Below, in pieces: positions 1 through 6,700 of a stretch of 11,344 bases of DNA (positions are counted from its first letter, which is position 1; each line of letters begins with the position of its first letter). This stretch comes from an uncultured Clostridia bacterium (GTDB taxonomy: Bacteria > Bacillota > Clostridia > UMGS1883). The stretch is taken from the NCBI GenBank assembly GCA_947624455.1, contig CANQKL010000044.1:1-11344 (forward strand), read 5' to 3'. The notes under the pieces were generated by a model. It saw only the letters and a list, made by a program, of their open reading frames with translations, was not told the origin of the DNA and made no database searches. The translations under genes were made by a program, and so were the position numbers.

Positions 1-8
1 TTCTGATA

Positions 9-57
9 ACAATATACCACAAAACGGCCCGGCTGTCAATCCCCAAAATGAAAACAA
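9..57. repeat. Degenerate direct repeat, copy 1
   Basis: This stretch resembles 159-205. Shared blocks in order are ACA(A/G)TATA, CCCGGCT, GTCAA, CCC, AAA and TGAAAA, with small indels between them (a four-base insertion before GTCAA in copy 2). Identity by eye is roughly three quarters. It may be the trailing part of a dispersed intergenic element whose hairpin lies at 86-154. Its left side is cut close to the window edge, so the full unit is unknown. Confidence 0.4.
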
Positions 58-80
58 GGTGGGAGTGTATTATCTGAACG

Positions 81-154
81 AAAAAAAAGCCCCCGCCTTA
101 CTCCAGAGGGCCGGGCTGCAATTGCCCGGGGGTCTGTTTCGCAACGGGGGCTTT
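81..154 (-). terminator. Intrinsic-terminator-like hairpin, minus strand
   Basis: The arms 86-95 (AAAGCCCCCG) and 145-154 (CGGGGGCTTT) are perfectly complementary. The loop contains a smaller stem, 111-116 (CCGGGC) with 124-129 (GCCCGG). Read on the minus strand, the stem runs into eight T (the A-run 81-88), the classic layout of a Rho-independent terminator. It would stop transcripts of the minus-strand gene that ends at 389, leaving a 3' tail of about 235 nt. It could instead belong to a repeat element, since a degenerate direct repeat flanks it. Confidence 0.6.
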
Positions 155-178
155 ATACACAGTATAACAGACCCCCGG
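126..178. other. Second hairpin, overlapping the terminator stem
   Basis: Thirteen perfect complementary base pairs join 126-138 (CCGGGGGTCTGTT) to 166-178 (AACAGACCCCCGG). The loop of this hairpin contains the right arm (145-154) of the 86-154 hairpin, and this hairpin's left arm lies in the other's loop. The two folds are therefore mutually exclusive as simple hairpins. No coding region sits close enough to make an attenuator obvious. Confidence 0.45.
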
Positions 179-205
179 CTCGCCTGTCAAGCCCAAACTG
201 AAAAA
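159..205. repeat. Degenerate direct repeat, copy 2
   Basis: This is the second copy of the block at 9-57, about 150 bp away, with the same order of short identical words and a few indels. It partly overlaps the right arm of the 126-178 hairpin and runs into the decayed polyvalent-protein fragment. Confidence 0.4.
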
Positions 206-311
206 TGTAACACAATCGCAACAGTTCAAACGCTAGTTCGGGGACTGGGAGAAAACCCCCCATACCGCCAGTAAGGTTGTGAACGACGACGGGACGCCGA
301 AGGTGGTGTAC
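201..311 (+). pseudogene. Remnant of a phage/ICE polyvalent protein (ART-PolyVal N-flank)
   Basis: In one frame this reads KNVTQSQQFKR, a TAG stop at 234-236, then FGDWEKTPHTASKVV and NDDGTPKVVY. This matches the conserved block 'FK.WFGDW ... SKVVDENGEPLVVYHGT' that I know from large polyvalent proteins of phages and conjugative elements, just before an ADP-ribosyltransferase-like domain. The TAG sits exactly where the family has Trp, so a TGG to TAG change fits. After VVY the expected HGT is missing and similarity stops at 311. There is no start codon or full domain, so this is a dead fragment left by a former mobile element. The recognition is from memory of the motif, not a search. Confidence 0.6.
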
Positions 312-388
312 CTCTTTATTACGGCATTTTTAGTTAATCGTGCAAGTTTTGACGCCTTACAATGCCTCGTTTTTTTTACAAGAACAAA
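312..388. other. Short spacer, no gene seen
   Basis: No coding signal is evident here. A T8 run lies at 370-377. A weak pairing, ACGGCAT (321-327) with ATGCC-CGT (362-370, one bulged base), precedes it and could act as a poor plus-strand terminator, but the loop of about 34 nt makes this doubtful. Confidence 0.3.
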
Positions 389-3091
389 TCAATCGTTTTT
401 AATAAGTCCGTAGAAGGTATTATTGACCGTCTTGCCGAAAATCTGTGTTCCCGTCGCGCTTCCCGAATTTGCCGCTATCGTATACGAACCGCCGGATGTC
501 ATTTCGGGCATTGTCACAAACATCCAGCTCCATGACGTTTTGGGAACAAACGTAAACGTACCGTCCGCGGTTGTGATTCGAACGGGAGTTCCCGCGCTGC
601 CGGAGCTTCCGCCTCCGTTTTGGCCGGGGCGTCCGCCCATACCGGCGGAACCGCCTGTCAGGGCATAGCCTTGTCCGCTCACGGTCGGAGTTACAGCCAT
701 ATCGCTTGTCCCCGCACCTATAAGCGTTCCGCCTGTTATTCTAAAGTAGCAGCCGTTTAAATCGCCTATGTCAAACACTCCGTTGCCGCCGCTTGTCGGG
801 CCGTTTTCAATCACGATGCCGCCACTCATTTCAATGCTGCCGTTCGAGTCAACGCCGTCGCCATTCGCTTCAACATAACAGCGTCCTCCCTTGATGTATA
901 GCATACCGTAGGGCGATGAGTCGTCTCCGCCCCAACCGGGACCCCATCCACCCGTACCGCCTCCCGGGTTGCCGCCGGGGCCGCCGCCGGGGCCGCCACC
1001 GGGGCCGCCACCGGGACCGCCTCCGGGGCCGCCGCCCGGACCGGCGATCAATTCAATGCCGTTAATTGAGGAAAGAGCCGCTCCTTCCTGATAATCACCC
1101 GCCGCATTGATCCCGTCGTCGCTTGCGACGAGATATGTCGTACCGCTGAGCATTTTTATAACCGAGCCTTCGACGCCCTCATAAGAGGTTGTAATATCAA
1201 TACTAAAATCATCGTCAGAACCGTTTTCCGTACCGAGCGTCAGCGTATTATCCGCATGAATGCCGTCGTCGCCGGTCACGAGAGTGAAGTCGCCGCCCGT
1301 AACCGTCACGTTCCAATTTGAATGAATACTGTCGTCCGCGCTGTTTATATCAAACGTGCCGCCGCTTATGTTAAGCTCCGTGTTCGCCTTAATACCCTTG
1401 CAGCTGTCGGTGTCGTCGGATACGGCTGTTCCGTGACCGCCGTTTGTCACAAGGGTAATATTGCCGCCGGATATGTCAATATTTCCTGCGGTATAATCCG
1501 ACTTTGTAACTGCCGTACCGCTCACCGTTTCGACAAGCGCCTTGCCGGATTGTATGCCGTCGCATTTTGCCGCCGCGTCAATCGTTCCAGCGTCAATATC
1601 CACAAGCTCATACGCCTTAATAAAATCGCCGTCTGCCGAGCCGGTAAGCGTTCCGCCGGTCATAATGAAGCCGCCGCTTGCCGTAACCGCGTCGTCGGAC
1701 GCGGTAATATCGACGCTGCCGCCCGATATCGTTACAGTCCCCGCGACTGTGACGGTTTCTGTTGTTACATTGCCGCTTACAGCTTCCGCCGTTTCTCCCG
1801 CCTGTATGCCGTCGTAACCGCTGTTGTCGGCCGCGTCCGTGCCTGTCGCCGTTACTTTTATATCAGCCGTATCGGAAACAGTCACGCTTTCCGCGGCCTT
1901 GATGCCGTCCTCGCCGGATGTAATGTCAAGCGTTCCGCCGCTAATCGCAATTTTACCGTTGATAAACTGATTTGCAACAACCGCGCCGTCGGCTATTACC
2001 GGCAGATTTACCTCGTTTGCCTTAATGCCCTCAGCGCCGGAGTTGATCGTAATATTGCCGCCTGTTATCGTGCAGTAATTATCCGCTTGTATTCCGTCGC
2101 CCGCCGCGTCAATGTCGAATGTGCCGCCCGCGATTGTGACATAGCCCTTGTCCGCTTCAATCGCGCCCGTAGGGACAATATCCGTATCAATCGCGTCTGA
2201 CTTAACGCCGTCGCCGCCCGTGGAGGTTATTTTAACCGTGCCGGTTTTATCGGTAAATTCCACTCCGTTGTCGCCTTTGATAGCGTTATTTACAGCCGTT
2301 ACGTCAAGGTTGGCGCCCTTTTTAATTTTCATATCCGCGCCGCACACCAGGCCGTTTTTTACGTTCCCGTTGACCTTCAAAGTACCCGCTCCGCCTATGT
2401 CAAGGTCACGCTTGGAATAGAAGCAGCCCTTTGGGTCTTTTGACGTAGTGTAGTTTGTGTAAGCCGACGCATCGGTAAATATATTCGTCGTGCCGTCGGC
2501 AAGCGTTATGCCTATTTTGCCGCCGCCCGCGTTAAACGGCGCGCTGTCGGAGCAAGTCACGTTTACGCCGCGAAACTCAATATTCACCGCGTCCTTTTTA
2601 CCGAGCGCGTCCGACACGACGATCTGACCGTCGTCAAGCGTTCCCTCTATGATATAGTCGCCGGCCGCCGTTATGGTAACGGTAGTGCCGTCAACCGCCG
2701 CTCCTTCAATGCCGTCCGCGTAAATTTTGTCTCCGAGCAAATGGATTATTCCGCCGCTTTCCGGCTGCTTGCCCGCGTAATCCGTTTTGCCGAACAGCGG
2801 CTTTAGATTATCGCTCCATATGTAAATCGAACCGCCGTAAAAGCCGGTAAGCTCCGCCGTGTAATCCTCGCACGAAACGGCGTTGTCTATATGCCGGACA
2901 ACGGTTTTTTGAAGGGCTTTTTCGCTGTGCTCCGCTCCTATCACATATATTCCGCCGCTTTCCGGCGCGGTAAACGATACCGAAAGACCTGTTTCCGTTT
3001 CCGCAATACCAATGTCAGCGTCGTCCGCTGATGCGGTAATACCGAATATCAGCATAACCGCAATTAAAATTGATGAAATTCTCTTTTTCAT
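389..3091 (-). CDS. Secreted beta-helix carbohydrate-binding protein, Cthe_2159 family
   Basis: This 900-residue protein is likely exported and binds polysaccharide outside the cell. Residues 1-22 form a signal peptide (KKR start, hydrophobic core, ASA before DD). Residues 23 to about 95 are a small beta-rich domain ending IYIWSDNLKPL, as seen in other clostridial surface proteins. From about 105 the Cthe_2159 (formerly DUF4353) pattern follows: AAGDYIIEGTLDDGQIVV, then LADGTTN, then SKRDLDIGGAGTLKVNG. A long series of turns such as DGVKSD, DGIQAD, EGIKAN, DGIHAD and DGVDSN follows, about 14 of them, typical of a right-handed parallel beta-helix. A Gly/Pro-rich insert (about 684-722) splits the helix. 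The C-terminus has no LPXTG, membrane segment or dockerin, so it is probably released. In Clostridium thermocellum the founding member binds cellulose and polygalacturonate and has calcium sites; the ligand here is unknown. ATG 3091 is preceded by AAGGAGG at 7 nt. The next gene is divergent. Confidence 0.88.
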   Translation of the reverse strand: MKKRISSILIAVMLIFGITASADDADIGIAETETGLSVSFTAPESGGIYVIGAEHSEKALQKTVVRHIDNAVSCEDYTAELTGFYGGSIYIWSDNLKPLFGKTDYAGKQPESGGIIHLLGDKIYADGIEGAAVDGTTVTITAAGDYIIEGTLDDGQIVVSDALGKKDAVNIEFRGVNVTCSDSAPFNAGGGKIGITLADGTTNIFTDASAYTNYTTSKDPKGCFYSKRDLDIGGAGTLKVNGNVKNGLVCGADMKIKKGANLDVTAVNNAIKGDNGVEFTDKTGTVKITSTGGDGVKSDAIDTDIVPTGAIEADKGYVTIAGGTFDIDAAGDGIQADNYCTITGGNITINSGAEGIKANEVNLPVIADGAVVANQFINGKIAISGGTLDITSGEDGIKAAESVTVSDTADIKVTATGTDAADNSGYDGIQAGETAEAVSGNVTTETVTVAGTVTISGGSVDITASDDAVTASGGFIMTGGTLTGSADGDFIKAYELVDIDAGTIDAAAKCDGIQSGKALVETVSGTAVTKSDYTAGNIDISGGNITLVTNGGHGTAVSDDTDSCKGIKANTELNISGGTFDINSADDSIHSNWNVTVTGGDFTLVTGDDGIHADNTLTLGTENGSDDDFSIDITTSYEGVEGSVIKMLSGTTYLVASDDGINAAGDYQEGAALSSINGIELIAGPGGGPGGGPGGGPGGGPGGGPGGNPGGGTGGWGPGWGGDDSSPYGMLYIKGGRCYVEANGDGVDSNGSIEMSGGIVIENGPTSGGNGVFDIGDLNGCYFRITGGTLIGAGTSDMAVTPTVSGQGYALTGGSAGMGGRPGQNGGGSSGSAGTPVRITTADGTFTFVPKTSWSWMFVTMPEMTSGGSYTIAANSGSATGTQIFGKTVNNTFYGLIKND
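947..1042 (-). repeat. 12-bp tandem repeat encoding GPGG units
   Basis: Six consecutive 12-bp units encode Gly-Pro-Gly-Gly (residues 684-707), followed by NPGG and GTGG units and then a WGPGWGG tail. The units differ only at synonymous third positions. The repeat inserts a flexible, Trp-capped linker between two turns of the beta-helix. Unit number could change by slippage in multiples of four residues without breaking the frame. Confidence 0.85.
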
Positions 3092-3098
3092 ATACCTG

Positions 3099-3105
3099 CC
3101 TCCTT
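3099..3105 (-). promoter_or_regulatory. Ribosome binding site AAGGAGG
   Basis: The minus strand reads AAGGAGG, a near-perfect anti-16S match, 7 nt before the ATG at 3091. This fixes the start of the beta-helix protein. Confidence 0.85.
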
Positions 3106-3152
3106 GGCTTAAATTATTCGGCTTTCTCCTTGAAAGAAATTAATTTATCATT

Positions 3153-3184
3153 ATTATAAATCGCCAATGTTAAATCAATGTTAA
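3153..3184 (-). promoter_or_regulatory. Promoter with two 11-bp-spaced TTAACA boxes
   Basis: On the minus strand, TATAAT lies at 3158-3153 with no good -35 hexamer at normal spacing. In its place are two TTAACA boxes (plus-strand TGTTAA at 3168-3173 and 3179-3184), embedded in a 10-bp identical word, TTTAACATTG, repeated at an 11-bp period. Direct TTAACA repeats one helical turn apart, overlapping the -35 region, are the known layout of PhoP boxes in Bacillus and of OmpR/PhoB-family response regulators in general. The start point would fall near 3146, giving a leader of about 55 nt. Activator identity is inference. Confidence 0.5.
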
Positions 3185-3364
3185 AATATCAATTTTTTTC
3201 AAAAATTATTTTGAAGGATTACATCTGAATATTATAGCTGTTTCAAGCGTATTTATTGCCATAGTTGTAATATGTTGAGGAACATTGTACGTGAATGTAC
3301 GTTCTTCGTTGAAATTTAAACCAAATTTTTCTTAATTTTTTTATAAAAAATTGTAGAAAAATCC

Positions 3365-3393
3365 TTGACAAATCGAAAATATATTGCTATAAT
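3365..3393 (+). promoter_or_regulatory. Consensus sigma-A promoter with extended -10
   Basis: TTGACA (3365-3370), a 17-bp spacer and TATAAT (3388-3393) match the vegetative consensus at every position, and TGC directly before TATAAT adds an extended -10. Transcription would start near 3400, about 340 nt ahead of the vWA gene. It would cross a decayed ORF and the G-rich hairpin at 3624-3650. It may originally have served the decayed ORF. Confidence 0.75.
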
Positions 3394-3424
3394 ATATTCG
3401 CATAAAATTCAATGCACAAAATTG

Positions 3425-3600
3425 ATGTACTTAGCCTTCTATAAAAAAGGTTTTCTTATAAAAAATTCAGTTTCAGGGCAGTTATGACTCCGAAAACGGA
3501 AAAATCGAAACAGGAGTAATTAACAGTCTAATGCTTTGAAGAAGCAATATTTATTGAAGCTGCCTATACTGATTATATGTCAAGTGGAATGTGCTGCTGA
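3425..3600 (+). pseudogene. Possible frameshifted small ORF remnant, family unknown
   Basis: Three short open stretches in different frames join into one plausible protein end. These are MYLAFYKKGFLIKNSVSG (from ATG 3425), then SYDSENGKIETGVINSLML (to 3536, stop TGA 3537-3539), then EEAIFIEAAYTDYMSSGMCC (3538-3597, stop 3598-3600). Dropping one base at 3537 fuses the last two seamlessly. The composition is protein-like, but I do not recognise the family. No good Shine-Dalgarno site precedes ATG 3425. It follows a strong promoter, which fits a small gene broken by indels. It could also be chance, as each piece is short. Confidence 0.35.
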
Positions 3601-3623
3601 AAAGCGTGTGCCGCAAAAAAGCG

Positions 3624-3652
3624 CCCCTCCCGAATTTATGTCGGGGGGGGGG
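3624..3652. terminator. GC-rich hairpin with a G10 run
   Basis: CCCCTCCCGA (3624-3633) pairs with TCGGGGGGGG (3641-3650) through ten base pairs, one of them a T-G wobble, around a 7-nt loop. The G-run has ten bases (3643-3652). On the minus strand the stem is followed by CGC and six T (A-run 3615-3620), the better terminator orientation. On the plus strand the downstream sequence is T-rich but interrupted. It lies between the strong promoter near 3365 and the vWA gene, so it could end or attenuate transcripts from that promoter. Confidence 0.5.
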
Positions 3653-3660
3653 TATATTAT

Positions 3661-3704
3661 TTATTAATTAATTGTTAATTATTTATTAACTATTTACTGA
3701 CTGT
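3661..3704 (+). promoter_or_regulatory. Four tandem 11-bp repeats, likely response-regulator site
   Basis: Four contiguous 11-bp blocks (3661-3671, 3672-3682, 3683-3693, 3694-3704) share the pattern TT-x-x-T-x-A-x-T-x-(T/A), best represented by TTATTAACTAT. Each carries a core at the same phase: TTAATT, TTAATT, TTAACT, CTGACT. The array ends 6 bp before the TATAAT at 3711, covering roughly -20 to -62 from the start point. This is where PhoP/PhoB-type regulators bind as stacked dimers. Low complexity lowers certainty. Confidence 0.45.
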
Positions 3705-3716
3705 ATGAAATATAAT
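3686..3716 (+). promoter_or_regulatory. Proximal promoter of the vWA/pilin operon
   Basis: TATAAT at 3711-3716 is a perfect -10 element. The best -35 is TTAACT (3686-3691) at a long 19-bp spacing, so the promoter probably needs an activator; the 11-bp repeats at 3661-3704 would supply its site. The predicted start near 3723 leaves a leader of about 20 nt before the GTG at 3743. Confidence 0.55.
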
Positions 3717-3728
3717 GCAAAGTATAAA

Positions 3729-3735
3729 AGAAGGG
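3729..3735 (+). promoter_or_regulatory. Ribosome binding site AGAAGGG
   Basis: The only purine-rich site here is AGAAGGG. It is 7 nt before GTG 3743 but nearly touches TTG 3737, and it is far from ATG 3773. Spacing therefore favours GTG 3743 as the start of the vWA protein. Confidence 0.6.
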
Positions 3736-3742
3736 ATTGCAA

Positions 3743-6700
3743 GTGCGGATAGCATCAGGAAAAAACAGAATAATGCAAACCAGACACTTCTCGAGAGCCT
3801 ATAGACTTGTGGCATTTGTTTTATGCTTGTGTATATCTTTTACATTGCTTTATAATTCTTCGAATTTGCTTTTCCCATCGGCCGCGGCGGCGGATGCCGA
3901 TTCCAACGCCACAAGCGGCGTAATACGGCAGGCGGATCCCAGCACGATGGATACGTATAAGGACGTGCTGAATCTGGATGAAAACACACGGTATGCCGGA
4001 CAGTTGTGGATGGATAAATCTGTCTTTGCTTACGGCGCGGACGATTATGGCGACCGAAAGGATCGCTGGAAGAATAATACATTGACGCTGGACGAAAACC
4101 TGGACGGCGTAGGGGGAAGTATAAAATTAAATGAAGATTTCCTGCACGTATATAGTGCCGTTGGTTCCAGCCAAGAGTTGACAGGCGTGCCGCCCGTGCG
4201 CACCGTCATCGTATTCGATAATTCCGGCTCCATGTATAACAGCATTAGCAGAGGTAATTTACCCCACGATGAGGAGGCCGACAAGAAGGATCCCGAACGG
4301 CTGTGGAATAATCAAAGAATCGCCTTGACTGTAGAGTCAATTAATCGCGCGATCGACACATTGATGGAGACCGGTGCTTACAATGAGGTGGCGGTGGTTC
4401 TCTTTGGCGACGGCGCCGCCGCGACCTATGAAAGCTCAAACAGCTTTGCCTACAACGGACACAGCACCGCCGTGACCATTCTTCCCATGAAGCACTATAA
4501 GCCGCAGAAAACAGTAGGCAGCGGAAGTAACAGCTATACCCCTTATCTGAACGCCGGCTGGAACAACGGCGCAGGGGACTTCAACGGCGACAAGCCGAAT
4601 CATATAGGAAACGCCGATAAAGATTCGATTGGCAACGGTTGGGTCTTTGTAAACAATGAGATTTGCGGGTTGACAACAGCCGCGGCAAATGACGATGACG
4701 CCTGGAAATCAGGCGGCTTCAACGGCTGCGGAAACAAAAAATATACCGCTTACCGCAACGGTACCACAAACATTCAAGCGGGCTACTATGTCGGTATGCA
4801 GGAACTGCTGAAAGCGAGCAAATCTGAAAAGGTGGGCGGGGAGATCTACGACTGCGTTCCCTCTTTGGTTATGCTCACCGACGGCGCGGCCACCGATATG
4901 TTGACCGGCGATTTTATCAAGCCGGATATGACTGCGGACGGCGCCGCCCCCACAAGCCGAGGCTTCGTCAACGATACCGGTAACAAGCTGCGTTCCTTTA
5001 CCGGCGCTACCGGGGAAAAAGATCCCAAAGAAATCGGAAATTTCTGGGATATGTTCGTGCAAAGAGAAGGAGACAAGTATGCTTCGGCCGCCTGGTACAA
5101 CGGCATAAACTCTTCGGCGAAGAAGCTTGCCGGTCAAGGTCTAGAAAACATGAAGAGCGTCGCGGAGACATACAGCGACTCCGTTGCCTCAATGTTGCTG
5201 GGTACGCTGCTTACGACTTCCTATTATAAAACAAAGGTTAAAAAAGCCTATAACATGGAACCGGATGAGGATTGGAGCATCTACACCATCTCGGTGGATA
5301 TGACGGACCCGAGCACGATACCGCCAAACGCGGGCCCGCTTGCGGTTCAAAATGGAAACCATAACGCGGACGGTTCCTATGCTGGCAACAATGTGGAGCC
5401 GAAGACAGAATTGCCGAAAAGCTGGGAATATGACATCACCAGCAACCCCTTCACGATAGACCCCAAAGAGTATTTTTATAAGGACGGAAAGCTGGATATA
5501 AGCTGGCTGAAGACGAAGGGCTACATTATTGACGATAATGATTATATTGTAGATTTAGCAAATCCCGATCCGAAACAAATTCCATATCACACCATCTATC
5601 CCGACTATTCCGTCGGCGAAATGATACTTCAAGGTATTGTAAAGGCCGCCGCGATGCTCAAAGAGTGGGAAAACGGCGAAGTACAACCCACGCGCTACCA
5701 ATCGTGGCAAGAGTCCAAAGGCATCTTGGGTAGTGCCAACTCTTATGTAGACGGTAAGTATGTTAATCCGTTTTCTCACGGCAACGGTTATCTTCTTGAA
5801 GAGTTGCAAACGATAGAGTGGCCCCAGCTGCCCGCCGGCGATGAGGTCACGAAAAACGACGTCGTCTCCAACATCGACTATAACGAAAAAGCGTATTACG
5901 CCTTTACCAAAAACGGCGACGCGGGGGGCTTGGCTCAGGTGTTCGTCACCGTCTTGGACAATATTATGAAGCCCCTGTTCCAGCCCGTAAACGGCGGCAA
6001 CGATCTTGGTGTTAAAAATTCCGTGACCTACATGGACCCCGTGGGGAAATATATGGACGTCAAGGACGTAGTAAATCTTTCCCTTTTCGGCAAATTGTAC
6101 GACATCACCCGCACCGCCGTATACAGCTATGAGTGGAACGACCGCTATATGACCAACATGGGCGAGGCGGGTCTGACTTTCCCAGAGGGCTGGTACAGAG
6201 GAGAACCCACCGAGGCGGAATATAACGGAAAGGATCCACCCGGCGGCAGTGCGAAGCAAGCTTGGAAGGAAGGCTGGGTTTATCGGCTCAGTTCCAAAAC
6301 CGCCGCAGAATTTGTTCCGAACCTGGCAAACGTTGACAAGCCGGATAAGATTGGTGAGAAACAGCGTCATACCGAATACACCTTTTACCGAATTGATAAT
6401 TTGACTGAGGAGCAGCGAAGAGAACTCCACATGAATCCGGCTTACGGAACAACCGTTCCGTCGGATGTAACCTATAGCGACGACGGCGCCCATCGGGAGA
6501 AGCCGGGCGTCTATGCGCTGGCCGACCTGCGAATTTGGGTGGAGGACACCGGCGAATATAACGACGCGAATGTTGAGGAAGGCGGCTCTATGAGCGACGC
6601 CAACTTCGACGAGGCGCTGTGGGTGGATATTCCGGCGAATATGCTTCCGCTGCGCACCGTGACCATTGATCTGGGCGCAAAGAGCGAAGACGAGGATACG

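Noticed and set aside
59..274. Plus-strand open frame of 71 codons
   Set aside because: It runs through the A8 run, both hairpins and the repeat copy. Composition is not protein-like and no Shine-Dalgarno site precedes it at proper spacing.
321..377. Plus-strand terminator before the T8 run
   Set aside because: The stem is only about 7 pairs with a bulge, around a 34-nt loop; too weak to call.
947..1042. Short regular repeats as a CRISPR array
   Set aside because: The 12-bp units are contiguous with no spacers and encode in-frame GPGG.
1322..2200. Plus-strand open frame of 292 codons
   Set aside because: It lies wholly inside and antisense to the beta-helix gene. Its Arg/Ala/Cys-rich composition reflects the complement of DGI/GG repeats, and it has no ribosome binding site.
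3400..3736. Riboswitch in the long leader
   Set aside because: I see no recognisable conserved core of a known class (no T-box, cobalamin, SAM or c-di-GMP signature); only the G10 hairpin is clear.
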